From Shewanella sp. MBTL60-112-B2 (GTDB lineage Bacteria > Pseudomonadota > Gammaproteobacteria > Enterobacterales > Shewanellaceae): 64,000 nt of DNA. Made by a program: the position numbers and the translations under genes. This document shows positions 9,092 to 17,729 of the stretch, piece by piece (within the stretch, counting starts at the first letter, position 1; the number at the start of each line of letters is the position of its first letter). Location of the stretch: the NCBI RefSeq assembly GCF_019655055.1, contig NZ_BPFA01000007.1:111510-175509 (forward strand), written 5' to 3'. The notes beneath the pieces are model-generated. The model was given only the letters and a program-made list of their open reading frames with translations. It was not told where the DNA came from and searched no databases.

Positions 9092-9496
9092 CTATTCACC
9101 AATAAGCAGTGCCAGTTGCTGACGAATACTCTCGCTCAATGGCTGACTCTTTTCGTTGGTGTAATCGTAATGCACCATGGTGGTTTGCGCTTCGGCGGTC
9201 TTCTTGCCGTTCTGCCAGCAACTTTGAGTCAGTTCGAAACTACTATTGCCGATACGACTCACCCAAGTTTTTACTGTGATATCGCTGGCAAAGTAAGTTG
9301 GCGCATTAAAGGCGATGGTGAAACCCGCCACAATCAAGTTCCACTTAGACAAGTCTTGTGTCGGGTTAAAAATCTTGAAAATTGGTTCACGGGCGGCCTC
9401 GAACCAAACAGGGATCACAGTGTTATTGATATGGCCTAAGGCGTCAGTTTCACAAAATCTTGGTTGTAGGGTTAAGCTAAATGCAGTTTCAGACAC
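9092..9496 (-). CDS. Hotdog-fold acyl-CoA thioesterase
   Basis: 134-residue 4HBT-family protein. The motif CETDALGHINNTVIPVWFE contains Asp18 and His22, equivalent to the catalytic positions of this class. It is only distantly similar to the thioesterase at 8337, so an old paralogue is likely. It lies between the small acetyltransferase and the FadD-type ligase, which suggests a local acyl-CoA metabolism group (inference). Confidence 0.85.
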   Translation of the reverse strand: MSETAFSLTLQPRFCETDALGHINNTVIPVWFEAAREPIFKIFNPTQDLSKWNLIVAGFTIAFNAPTYFASDITVKTWVSRIGNSSFELTQSCWQNGKKTAEAQTTMVHYDYTNEKSQPLSESIRQQLALLIGE

Positions 9497-9643
9497 AGGT
9501 TATAGTCCTTGTTGTTATCGTTATTGCTATGATTGTGATTGATGTTTTACCGGCACCATTCTACCGATAAATTGCCGGCATAGAAGCGCGTTGAGGCAAT
9601 TGCTGCTGGAATTAAAAATTTGCAGAGTTAAAAGATAAGAATT

Positions 9644-9735
9644 TACCACTGAGAACACGAAGATCACTAAGTAGTGCCTGCACGAGTTTTTCTTGGTGTT
9701 CTGTGTGTAGCAAGCGAAGTAAGCGCTTAGTGGTA
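9644..9735. repeat. Possible 92-bp MITE/REP-like element
   Basis: TACCACTGAG at 9644-9653 is matched by CTTAGTGGTA at 9726-9735 (9 of 10 bases complementary). Inside are GAGAACAC and GGTGTTCT in opposite orientation. The form suggests a small non-coding repeat, but only one copy is in this window. Confidence 0.45.
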
Positions 9736-9749
9736 TAAGGCTGAAACAA

Positions 9750-9773
9750 AAAGGCACGCTAATGCGTGCCTTT
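9750..9773 (-). terminator. Terminator of the acyl-CoA ligase gene
   Basis: GGCACGC and GCGTGCC form a 7-bp stem extended by A/T pairs, with loop TAAT. On the minus strand it is followed by TTTTTG, right after the ligase stop codon. Confidence 0.85.
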
Positions 9774-9796
9774 CTATTCAATCTGTTAAGCTTGTA

Positions 9797-11593
9797 TTAA
9801 CGGCTGTACATCTTATCGATTTCACGCGCATACTTATTGTAAATCACCTTACGACGCAACTTCATTGTTGGGGTAATAAGGCCTGCTTCCATCGAGAAAG
9901 CATCTGGCAACAAGGTAAACTTCTTAATCTTTTCAAAACCTGCAAGCTCGCTTTGCAAAGTCTTAAGACGCTGTTCAAAGTGCTCCACTACATGAGTGTG
10001 ACGCAAAAGATCTAGCTGTGTCTCGTAATGTACGCCCTTCTCTTTTGCCCAAGCTTCTAATGACTCAAAAGCAGGTACAATCAAAGCAGTCACATAGTTA
10101 CGTGCATCGGCAACAATAGCCACTTGTTCGATGAACGGGCAGCAACCTACTTTACCTTCGACACGCTGTGGAGCGATATACTTACCGTTTGAGGTTTTCA
10201 TCAGCTCTTTAATACGGTCGGTAATAAACAGGTTACCGTTTTCGTCGATACGACCCGCATCGCCAGTCTTCAACCAACCATCTTCAAACGCTTCGGCCGT
10301 TTCTTCAGGACGATTGAAATAACCACGCATTACGGTATCGCCACGAACCAAAATTTCGTTGTCTTTACCTAGCTTGATTTCAACTTCAGGCAATACTTGA
10401 CCATTAGAACCCGGAACGCGATTAGCTAAGGTGTTACAAGTTGCCGTTGCTGCAGTTTCAGTCATACCGTAACCACATAAAACTGGCACATCGATGCTTT
10501 GGAAGAAAGCGCTGACGTTTGGATCTAAAGCCGCACCGCCGCAAGGCATAAACTTAAGACGGCCACCTAATACTTGCTTTAACTTACTGAAAACCAGTTT
10601 ATCTGCCAGTTTCCACTGTAGGCTTAAGCCTAATGAAGCTTTATGACGACCCTGACCCACTTCAGACTGCTTGTGGCCCACAGCCATCGCCCAGGTGAAC
10701 ATCTTCTGTCTCAGCTCAGGCGCTTTAATCACCTTATCTTGTACCGCGCTATACACTTTCTCTAGGAAGCGAGGCACCACACATAATGTGTGCGGACGCA
10801 CTTGCACAATCGCCTCTTTCACTGCCATTGGATTAGACAGATAGACGTTATGACCACCGCGACATAAAACGTAGAAGCTCCAGCCCCGCTCAAATACATG
10901 GCTCAGAGGCAAGAATGCTAATGACACATCGCCAGGGGTAAAAGGCAATAAAGTGTCATGCTGACGCACCATAGAAGCGATATTACGGTAATCGAGCATT
11001 ACGCCCTTTGGATCACCCGTAGTACCCGAGGTATAGATAAGAGTCAGTAGATCATCAAGATTCTTATCATTTAAGCGTTTTTCTAACTCAGCATCTGCTG
11101 CGCTATCTAGCTCGCCTTCTAAAAGGTCGTCTAGGTAGAAATGGTTTTGCTGATCTTGTAGCTCAACGGTTTTGTCGAAAACTATTACGCGAGTCAGACT
11201 GTCACACTCGCTAACCAGTTTGCACGCCATCGCATACTGAACTGCATCGCCAGCAAAAATCAGTTTCGCTGCAGCATCGTTAACTATGTAAGCAGCTTGT
11301 TCTAATGTGCTAGTCGGATAGATAGGCACAACAACGGCTTTAGCCTTTAAAAGGCCTAAATCGGCACAAGTCCACTGCGGACAGTTCTGTGACAAAATAA
11401 TTGCGCGGTCTTGTGACTCGATACCGAACTGAATCAACACTCGTGCAATTTTTGAGGTGATAGAATCGAATTTAGCCCAACTCACCTGGTGCCAAGGCGC
11501 TGCAGTTTCGAATCCTTCGAGCGCAATAGCGTCGCCAAGTGCTTGGCTTTGTTGCTGTATTAATCGTACTACGTGATATTGCTCGAGCGACAT
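9797..11593 (-). CDS. Long-chain acyl-CoA synthetase (AMP-forming, FadD family)
   Basis: 598 residues from the chosen ATG at 11593, which follows AAAAGGTAG and begins MSLEQYHVV. The open frame extends upstream to 11698, but that part crosses a terminator-like leader and is unlikely to be translated. The AMP-binding motif YTSGTTGDPKGVMLDY and the C-terminal GWLKTGDAGRIDENG and GKYIAPQRVE segments are typical. The enzyme activates fatty acids to acyl-CoA at the inner membrane. The long C-terminal form resembles the bacterial FAA1-like group rather than E. coli FadD. Confidence 0.9.
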   Translation of the reverse strand: MSLEQYHVVRLIQQQSQALGDAIALEGFETAAPWHQVSWAKFDSITSKIARVLIQFGIESQDRAIILSQNCPQWTCADLGLLKAKAVVVPIYPTSTLEQAAYIVNDAAAKLIFAGDAVQYAMACKLVSECDSLTRVIVFDKTVELQDQQNHFYLDDLLEGELDSAADAELEKRLNDKNLDDLLTLIYTSGTTGDPKGVMLDYRNIASMVRQHDTLLPFTPGDVSLAFLPLSHVFERGWSFYVLCRGGHNVYLSNPMAVKEAIVQVRPHTLCVVPRFLEKVYSAVQDKVIKAPELRQKMFTWAMAVGHKQSEVGQGRHKASLGLSLQWKLADKLVFSKLKQVLGGRLKFMPCGGAALDPNVSAFFQSIDVPVLCGYGMTETAATATCNTLANRVPGSNGQVLPEVEIKLGKDNEILVRGDTVMRGYFNRPEETAEAFEDGWLKTGDAGRIDENGNLFITDRIKELMKTSNGKYIAPQRVEGKVGCCPFIEQVAIVADARNYVTALIVPAFESLEAWAKEKGVHYETQLDLLRHTHVVEHFEQRLKTLQSELAGFEKIKKFTLLPDAFSMEAGLITPTMKLRRKVIYNKYAREIDKMYSR

Positions 11594-12092
11594 AAAATGG
11601 CTACCTTTTAGCTTACAAGTGTTCCGCTTTGGCGCAAGTTTACTCGAAGAAACTATAAACACTAAGAGTTTTTGCTCTATTTTTGTTAACTCACACACAA
11701 AAAAAGGCCGTCCTGCGAAGTCAACGGCCTATATTTAACAACAAGTCTTTTAAGCTAAGCATATCAATTAAAACAGAAATATTTTATTAACAAGTGTACC
11801 TTCGCAGTGCAATTTTTAACGCAACAAGTTAGATTAAACTTTAACCATCTTGCAGGATTTACACCTTAATTAGCCAAGTTGAACATTAAAAACGTAGCAG
11901 ATCCCCTCGCCATAAACGCAGTTTAGCCAGCCATAAGATGCTTTATTTAATGCCTTTTGCCCAACTGCCGATTTCTGCACTGGCTCAGGTAGCATATCGG
12001 CTTGAGGAAAAGTAGTTAGCCACTGCATAAAGAGATTGATACAGTAACAATGCTCTTATAGATACGCAAAATTGCAAAAAGGAATCAGTATC
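11594..12092. other. Divergent intergenic region between the ligase and the S33 hydrolase
   Basis: About 500 nt. Contains the terminator-like structure at 11698-11730 facing the ligase, AT-rich sequence around 11760-11880 that may hold the ligase promoter, and otherwise nothing I can name. Confidence 0.5.
11698..11730 (-). terminator. Terminator-like hairpin in the ligase leader
   Basis: On the minus strand AGGCCGT (11730-11724), a 12-nt loop and ACGGCCT (11711-11705) are followed by a run of seven T (11705-11699). It lies about 105 nt upstream of the ligase ATG. It could be an attenuator in the ligase leader or the end of a small minus-strand RNA starting between here and 12.0 kb. Confidence 0.65.
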
Positions 12093-13655
12093 ATGCTTCA
12101 TGGAATGTACTCTCAACTACGCGCTCGGGTTTCACCTGCGTTATGGCGTCATAAACCCGCAGCCATTGCCGTGCTACTTGGAGCAGGCTTAGTTATTCCT
12201 GCAGCGCAAGCCGACACGCAAACAGCTGTGACTTCAAACGAGCAACAGGCTTGTTATGTCGACGGCCTTTCAGAGCAAATGCAGTGTGGCTCGATCTTGG
12301 TTCCAGAAAATTACGCCAAGCCAGAGGGCAAGCAGATCCAAATTCATTATGTGGTGATGCCAGCCATTAAGCCCAGCGATAAAGTCGAAGCCCTCTTAGC
12401 CATTGCTGGCGGCCCGGGACAATCTGCTATTGAGAATGCTCAAGGCTTCGATCGTATGCTCACTAAGGTACGCCAGACCGAAGATGTGATTCTTATCGAC
12501 CAGCGCGGTACAGGCCAGTCAAACCCGCTGCAATGTATAGGTGATAGTTTCGATAGCGCCCTTGCGGACAACGAAAGTGATTTTGATACCCGGGTAGAAA
12601 CCCAAAAGTGCCTTGAGACCTTAGATGCCGATGTCACCCAATACGGTAGCTTAAGTGCACTTAAAGATTTTGAAGCGGTTAGACAGCACCTTGGCTATCA
12701 GAAACTGCATTTATACGGTGTATCCTATGGTACCCGTATGGCACAGCTCTATATGCGCCACTATCCAGAACACCTAGCAACAGTAACATTAGATGGCGTA
12801 GTCCCTATGCAGCAGAGTGTTCTCGCTATCGGCAATGCTATCGCCCGCGCCTTCGATCTTTTAATTGAAGACTGTACTAACAACGACCTCTGCCACACCC
12901 AGTTTCCTGAACTTAGAGCCGATCTTGAAAAGGTCGATGCCGAGCTGACTCAAGCGCCGAGAATAAGTATGGTACCTGACCCACTTACGGGCGAGTTGAC
13001 TCAACTAACCATGACCCGTAACAAGTTTAAGGGCGCGCTACGCATGGCACTGTATTCGCCAAGTACGCGCTCGCTTATCCCCCATGCGATTCATCAAGCT
13101 GCAAAAGGCAACTTCCAGCCGATCACTGGCTTATACGCCTTAGGGATCGATAACGCCGGTATTGCCATGGGTATGCACGCCTCTGTGGTGTGCGGTGAAG
13201 ATTGGCAACGGCTCACACCTGAGCTACGTACAAAAACCAGCGAGAGTTACTTCGGCAAAGAGATGCTAAAAACCTTTGCCGAATCTTGCGCGGTATGGAG
13301 CATGCCTGCGGTCAATGCCGACTTTGCCAAGCCTATTGCTAGTGATATTCCCACCCTATTACTCTCGGGTGAGCTTGATCCCGCCACGCCTCCGAGCTGG
13401 GGCGAACTTGCCATGGAAAAGCTCACCAATGCCAAGCACTTTATTGCCCCTTATGCGACGCACGGCGTGGCATACCAGTCTTGTGGCAATGACCTTATCG
13501 CTGAACTAGTAGACCAAGGCTCAGTCGCCGAGTTAGATGCAGAATGCTTAAACGAAGATATTCGCCGTAACTTCTATCTCAACGCCAGCACAGTAGAAGC
13601 AATCCCTAGCGATATTCTCGATCGAAGAAATGAACAAACAGCGCTGATTAAGTAA
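12093..13655 (+). CDS. Secreted S33-family alpha/beta hydrolase (tripeptidyl aminopeptidase-like)
   Basis: 520 residues from ATG 12093, which has AAAAAGGA upstream; the frame also opens with a TTG at 12072 that overlaps this ribosome site. A signal peptide ends near PAAQADT. The oxyanion segment is AGGPGQSA and the nucleophile motif GVSYGTRMA (Ser211). The acid is in SGELDPATP and the histidine in YATHGVAY. A TAP-like C-terminal domain follows. It is probably a periplasmic or secreted peptidase or esterase. The ABC transporter ATPase starts 10 nt after its stop, so they are likely co-transcribed. Confidence 0.88.
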   Translation: MLHGMYSQLRARVSPALWRHKPAAIAVLLGAGLVIPAAQADTQTAVTSNEQQACYVDGLSEQMQCGSILVPENYAKPEGKQIQIHYVVMPAIKPSDKVEALLAIAGGPGQSAIENAQGFDRMLTKVRQTEDVILIDQRGTGQSNPLQCIGDSFDSALADNESDFDTRVETQKCLETLDADVTQYGSLSALKDFEAVRQHLGYQKLHLYGVSYGTRMAQLYMRHYPEHLATVTLDGVVPMQQSVLAIGNAIARAFDLLIEDCTNNDLCHTQFPELRADLEKVDAELTQAPRISMVPDPLTGELTQLTMTRNKFKGALRMALYSPSTRSLIPHAIHQAAKGNFQPITGLYALGIDNAGIAMGMHASVVCGEDWQRLTPELRTKTSESYFGKEMLKTFAESCAVWSMPAVNADFAKPIASDIPTLLLSGELDPATPPSWGELAMEKLTNAKHFIAPYATHGVAYQSCGNDLIAELVDQGSVAELDAECLNEDIRRNFYLNASTVEAIPSDILDRRNEQTALIK

Positions 13656-13665
13656 GGAAACCACC

Positions 13666-14400
13666 ATGATACAAGTATCAAATTTATCGAAACGCATCGG
13701 AGATGTGCAGGCGCTAAACGATTTAAGCTTTTCAGCCCTGGATGGCCAAATCACTGGCCTGCTCGGTCCCAATGGCGCCGGTAAAACCACCTGTTTACGT
13801 ACCGTATTTGGTCTACTAAAACCCGATAACGGCATTGCCGAAATTGATGGCATAGATATCGCCAAATCCCCGGTTGCTGCTAAGCAGCAATTAGGCTTGT
13901 TTCCCGACCCATTTGGCCTGTACGAGCGCCTAACACCGCGGGAATATATTAGCTACTTTGCCGAGCTAAACGGTTTATCACGCAAAGAGGCCAAGCTGGC
14001 AACCAGTAATGTCATTGAACGATTACACCTAGCCGATATTGCCGATAGACAGTGCAAAGGCTTCTCTCAGGGGCAGAGAATGAAAACGGCATTGGCACAA
14101 GCGATTGTCCACCAGCCGACCAATATCATTCTCGATGAACCCACTCGCGGCCTAGATGTAATGAGCACCCGGGTGTTACGTGACATCTTGCGAGATCTTA
14201 AAAACCAAGGCCATTGCGTGTTGTTTTCAAGCCACGTAATGCAAGAAGTAGCCGCCTTGTGCGATCAGGTTATTGTGATGGCCGAGGGCCGAGTGGTCGC
14301 CGTTGGTAGCCCTGATGCACTCTGTCAGCAAACTGGTAAAGCTTCTCTGGAAGACGCCTTTATTCAACTAATTGGTACTGACGAAGGCATCGCAGCCTAA
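13666..14400 (+). CDS. ABC transporter ATP-binding protein (NatA-like)
   Basis: 244 residues. Walker A GPNGAGKTT is at about residues 34-42, followed by a CKGFSQGQRMKTALAQAI signature region and Walker B IILDEPTRGLD, then a SSHVMQE switch. The signature LSGGQ is replaced by FSQGQ, which is common in NatA-type ATPases. It powers the permease encoded next (25-nt gap). Substrate is unknown; NatA/NatB-type systems export sodium ions, drugs or peptides. Confidence 0.9.
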   Translation: MIQVSNLSKRIGDVQALNDLSFSALDGQITGLLGPNGAGKTTCLRTVFGLLKPDNGIAEIDGIDIAKSPVAAKQQLGLFPDPFGLYERLTPREYISYFAELNGLSRKEAKLATSNVIERLHLADIADRQCKGFSQGQRMKTALAQAIVHQPTNIILDEPTRGLDVMSTRVLRDILRDLKNQGHCVLFSSHVMQEVAALCDQVIVMAEGRVVAVGSPDALCQQTGKASLEDAFIQLIGTDEGIAA

Positions 14401-14424
14401 TACTGGCGATAAAAGGATTTCAAA

Positions 14425-15561
14425 ATGAGTAATAAAATAATTTCGATGATCCGCAAGGAGCTGATCGACGCCGCTCGTGATAAACGCTCTGTGATGGCAG
14501 GTCTCTACTACGCTATGGGCGCTCCACTGCTGATGTGTGGCATGTTCTTTCTACTGATCGGCAAGCTAACCAGCCCCGAAGATCTCAATATTAAAATTGA
14601 AAACTCTAATGGCGCACCAGATCTGGTGAAGTATCTGTCTAGCCGCGGTATTTCCCAAGGCGATAGCGAAGACACCAAGGCAATCCAACTCATTATTAGC
14701 CAAGACTATGCTGCCAATATGGCTAAGGGGCTCAGCGCCGAAGTGACCCTGATTGCCGATGCCTCTGATGAGAAGCTACAGGTCTCAATTCGTCGCCTCG
14801 AAAAGAGCCTACGGGAATACAGCTCAGAGATGGGTAGCCTACGCCTAATTGCTCGTGGTATCGACCCACGTGTAATGCAACCGTTGAAGCTCAATGTTGA
14901 AGATGAAGCTACCCCAGACTCTAGAGCTGGGATGATATTAGGCCTAGCAACCATGACCATGATCTATGCGGTGTTTATCTCAGGTATGAACCTAGCCATA
15001 GATACCAGCGCCGGTGAGCGCGAGCGTAATTCGTTAGCGCTGCTACTGAGTCATCCAGTTTCTACTTGGGAGATTGTTATTGCTAAAGTCACCGCGGTAA
15101 CCATTTTTGCCATGGTAGGACTGGTGCTAACGCTAATCGTCTCCAAATTTGCTTATGCCTTTGTACCTTGGCAAGAGCTTGGTTTTGCCGTTAGCGTTAA
15201 TACTAGCTTTATTGTAATGATGCTGATTGTGGGGGCGCCAGTTGCCATTATGGCGGCGTGTTTGCAGCTGTTTGTCTCCTTTATGGCTAAGAGCTTTAAG
15301 GAAGCCCAGTCGTACATCACTATCGTGTTAATGGTGCCTATGATGTTAGCCATGGCCGCCAGCTACAACATCGCACCTGAGACGATTCAATGGCTACCGG
15401 TATCGGGCCAACTTCAGGCACTGATTGAGTTTATTAAAGGCCGCGAACTACCACTGACACAGTTAGCCGTATCCTCAGCGGCAACACTGGCAATTGCTCT
15501 TGCTCTAGCCATTGGCATGCAAAAATCGCTGAAGAGCGAGAAGATTGTGTTTGGTTTGTAA
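14425..15561 (+). CDS. ABC-2 type transporter permease (NatB-like)
   Basis: 378 residues. One N-terminal membrane helix (about 27-47), a large extracytoplasmic domain to about residue 165, then five or six helices. The segment AGERERNSLALLLSHPVS is the conserved coupling region of ABC-2 permeases. It pairs with the NatA-like ATPase immediately upstream. The preceding secreted S33 hydrolase and the small membrane proteins downstream suggest a single functional unit, perhaps for export or processing of a peptide (inference). Confidence 0.88.
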   Translation: MSNKIISMIRKELIDAARDKRSVMAGLYYAMGAPLLMCGMFFLLIGKLTSPEDLNIKIENSNGAPDLVKYLSSRGISQGDSEDTKAIQLIISQDYAANMAKGLSAEVTLIADASDEKLQVSIRRLEKSLREYSSEMGSLRLIARGIDPRVMQPLKLNVEDEATPDSRAGMILGLATMTMIYAVFISGMNLAIDTSAGERERNSLALLLSHPVSTWEIVIAKVTAVTIFAMVGLVLTLIVSKFAYAFVPWQELGFAVSVNTSFIVMMLIVGAPVAIMAACLQLFVSFMAKSFKEAQSYITIVLMVPMMLAMAASYNIAPETIQWLPVSGQLQALIEFIKGRELPLTQLAVSSAATLAIALALAIGMQKSLKSEKIVFGL

Positions 15562-15583
15562 CCATTATTAACCAAAAGCCAAA

Positions 15584-15609
15584 GGGCTTAACGCTATAGC
15601 GTTAAGTCC
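15584..15609. repeat. Perfect 20-bp palindrome downstream of the ABC permease
   Basis: CTTAACGCTATAGCGTTAAG at 15587-15606 is exactly self-complementary; the symmetry extends by three more pairs (one G-T) to 15584-15609. No T-tract follows. It may be an mRNA-stabilising hairpin or operator between the transporter genes and the small-protein genes. Confidence 0.6.
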
Positions 15610-15650
15610 TCACTAATTTAAATCAGCCTTTAAGGAATAAGGAAATAGAT

Positions 15651-15902
15651 ATGGAATTTATTGATAATATTTTAGCCCAAGAAAACTTCGCTTTTATGGT
15701 GTTATTAGCCATTGGAGTACTCTTCCTCTGGTTTCTGCCTGCCATGCTGGCACTGATATTTAACCGCAAGCACTTTAAACTGATTTTACTCGCCTGTATT
15801 CCGGCTGGGCTTTCATTTATAGCTTGGGGTGGCGTGATGGTTTGGGCAACCACAGGCAAGGCCGTAGATAAGTATGCTAATCGAGTGAAAACTCAAAACT
15901 GA
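15651..15902 (+). CDS. Small two-helix membrane protein of unknown function
   Basis: 83 residues, two predicted membrane helices (about 14-36 and 43-66) and a short basic tail. A FLPAMLAL...VMVWA pattern faintly recalls superinfection-immunity-type small membrane proteins, but the likeness is too weak to assign. A ribosome site (AAGGAATAAGGAA) precedes the ATG. It lies in the same direction as the NatAB-like genes, 90 nt downstream. Confidence 0.7.
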   Translation: MEFIDNILAQENFAFMVLLAIGVLFLWFLPAMLALIFNRKHFKLILLACIPAGLSFIAWGGVMVWATTGKAVDKYANRVKTQN

Positions 15903-15947
15903 AAGACACAGATAAAGGACATAAATAACTAAATAAGGAGTACCACC

Positions 15948-16178
15948 ATGGATATCCCTATGATTGTGTTAATTGTCGCTATCGTAGCTATCGCTACAGC
16001 TGGCGAAGCGTTTAAGCACTATTTAAAGTCACGCAAAATTACCAGTTCAGAAATCACCAACAATGAACTTGAGTTGTTACGTAAGCAAAACCGTCATTTA
16101 GAGCAACGGGTGGAAGTGCTAGAGAAAATAGTGACTGATGGCAGCTACGATCTAAAATCAACGATTAACTCGCTGTAA
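15948..16178 (+). CDS. Small membrane protein with coiled coil, PspB-like
   Basis: 76 residues: an N-terminal membrane helix (about 4-20), a basic junction, and a coiled coil (about 40-63, RKQNRHLEQRVEVLEKIV). Layout and the LE-x-I-V-T-D-G ending resemble PspB of the phage-shock response, but no pspA or pspC is nearby, so this is only a family-level likeness. AAGGAG precedes the ATG. It is probably the last gene of the run that begins at 12093. Confidence 0.75.
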   Translation: MDIPMIVLIVAIVAIATAGEAFKHYLKSRKITSSEITNNELELLRKQNRHLEQRVEVLEKIVTDGSYDLKSTINSL

Positions 16179-16280
16179 AAAAGCAATGTAAACAACGACT
16201 ACAAACTAAACTAGCGAAACTGTTTTTACCCATAGGTTGATGACTTAAGCGACTCGATCGCTGTTCTACAAAAGCTGCCA

Positions 16281-17288
16281 TCAACAGCAGTCATGGGTAT
16301 TAAATTTTTGCCGATAGGCTCGAGGCGACAAGCTAGTGGTTTGTATAAATAGCTTTCTAAAAGAGCTCACATCCTCATAGCCAACCTGTTCCACTATCTG
16401 CTCGATAGCCAGTTCAGTGGTTTCTAATAACCGCTTAGCCTCATCGACCCTAAGCCGCTGTATATAACTGGCAGGAGTTTCATTGATTGCCTTCTTAAAG
16501 CGGCGGATTAAAGTGCGCTTGCCTAAGGCAAATTTGTCCGCAATATCATCTAACTGCAAATGATGCTTAAGATGTAATTGCATCCAGTCTTGAATACGCG
16601 TCACTAACTCATCTTTATGTTGCGGCTCGGCATCTAAGGTCATGAAAGCTTGCTGCGAGGTTCGATTCGGATCGATGAGCAATACCTTAGCCATCTGCAT
16701 CGCAATTTGTTCCCCCGCCAGTTTCTGTACCAGCTGCAATGCCAAACTCAAGTTAGCACTGGTGGCTCCAGCCGTATAGTACTGACCGTCATTCATGACC
16801 ACATGCTCGCTACATAAGTCGACCCTAGGAAAGCTGCGCCTAAATAACTCGGCTAGCCACCATACGCAGGTAGCCTTCTTATCGTCAAGCAATCCAGAAG
16901 CCGCCAACATTAGGGTACCCGAACAATAGGCCGCTATCGGTTTATTGGTCTGTGCAAACTTTTTTAGGGTCGCTATATGAGGCTGAAAATCATCGAGGTA
17001 GGCGTTAAGTTGCTTACGATTAGTGATGGCCGCCGAGGCGACGACTATGGCGTCGGCATGACTAAGGTAATGTTCAGCTTCATCATGGGCAATAACCGGT
17101 AGCAGCATATTATGGTCGCTCTTTATCGGCTCACCATCCGGCGAAATTATCGCACACTCAAATAGCACCTCATCGGCATCGGGATGAGTGACTTTCCAGT
17201 AGGTATTGCTGAAGCTGAATACATCCATAAAACTCAAAATGCCCCCAGCCACAGCGTTGTCGGCCGCAAGTACTACTATTCGCTTCAT
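16281..17288 (-). CDS. GlxA-type transcriptional regulator (DJ-1/PfpI plus AraC helix-turn-helix)
   Basis: 335 residues from ATG 17288, which sits 5 nt after GGGAGG; a GTG two codons earlier would overlap that site. Residues 1-190 are a DJ-1/PfpI-like domain with the cysteine motif AAYCSGTLMLAASGLL. The C-terminal 100 residues are an AraC-family DNA-binding domain (LGKRTLIRRFKKA and the second helix region YEDVSSFRKLF). Effector and targets are unknown. The small membrane protein gene at 17413 diverges from it and may be a target. Confidence 0.88.
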   Translation of the reverse strand: MKRIVVLAADNAVAGGILSFMDVFSFSNTYWKVTHPDADEVLFECAIISPDGEPIKSDHNMLLPVIAHDEAEHYLSHADAIVVASAAITNRKQLNAYLDDFQPHIATLKKFAQTNKPIAAYCSGTLMLAASGLLDDKKATCVWWLAELFRRSFPRVDLCSEHVVMNDGQYYTAGATSANLSLALQLVQKLAGEQIAMQMAKVLLIDPNRTSQQAFMTLDAEPQHKDELVTRIQDWMQLHLKHHLQLDDIADKFALGKRTLIRRFKKAINETPASYIQRLRVDEAKRLLETTELAIEQIVEQVGYEDVSSFRKLFIQTTSLSPRAYRQKFNTHDCC

Positions 17289-17412
17289 AAACACCTCCCT
17301 TTAGCGCCACTGTCACTTTTCACCTTTATTTTGTCAATAATGACACTTAAAACCCATTTGTCTAGTTTTTATACTGAATTCAGTTGGCAGCCGTTGTCGC
17401 AGGAGCGTAGTT

Positions 17413-17655
17413 ATGAATAGAGATATCAAGGGGAATACTAACGTGAAAATAACTGAGTTAAGCAGCACTCCACCTCTCGATAAGCAAATAAGCTATAAAT
17501 TATTAAGTATCAGCTACTTGACGCCAAGCTGGGGGATGTTATTTTGGTTAAACTTCAGCACTGAACCTAACCTGTTTGGCCATCTTATCGCGATTCCAAG
17601 CCTGTTTTTGATGACTGGATACAGTGCTTATCTTATTGCACGTAAAGGAGGCTGA
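17413..17655 (+). CDS. Small membrane protein of unknown function
   Basis: 80 residues with probable membrane helices near 28-46 and 52-76. The ATG is preceded by AGGAG at 7 nt, which is the main support for a real gene. It diverges from the GlxA-type regulator. No family recognised. Confidence 0.6.
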   Translation: MNRDIKGNTNVKITELSSTPPLDKQISYKLLSISYLTPSWGMLFWLNFSTEPNLFGHLIAIPSLFLMTGYSAYLIARKGG

Positions 17656-17689
17656 ACACTGTTGGCAGAGTTGTCCTCCTTGCAAGCAT

Positions 17690-17715
17690 TGAGGCTCGCA
17701 ATCACGAGAGCCTCA
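17690..17715. terminator. Possible terminator hairpin
   Basis: TGAGGCTC (17690-17697) pairs with GAGCCTCA (17708-17715) over a 10-nt loop, between the convergent small membrane protein and chemotaxis receptor genes. The T-tract is poor. Confidence 0.5.
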
Positions 17716-17729
17716 TTTAACGATAATGA

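Larger units (their letters stand above)
9497..9796. other. Intergenic region with a small inverted-repeat element
   Basis: 300 nt with no supported gene. It holds the element at 9644-9735 and the fadD terminator at 9750-9773. The minus-strand open frame through it is low-complexity and lacks a ribosome site. Confidence 0.6.

Noticed and set aside
9527..9781. 84-codon minus-strand frame
   Set aside because: It is made from the inverted-repeat element and the fadD terminator; low-complexity product with no start signal.
11594..11698. N-terminal extension of the acyl-CoA ligase
   Set aside because: The extension starts inside a terminator T-tract, lacks a ribosome site and is not typical of the family; the ATG at 11593 is better.
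15948..16178. Phage-shock operon
   Set aside because: Only a PspB-like protein is present, without pspA, pspC or pspF; kept as a family-level likeness.
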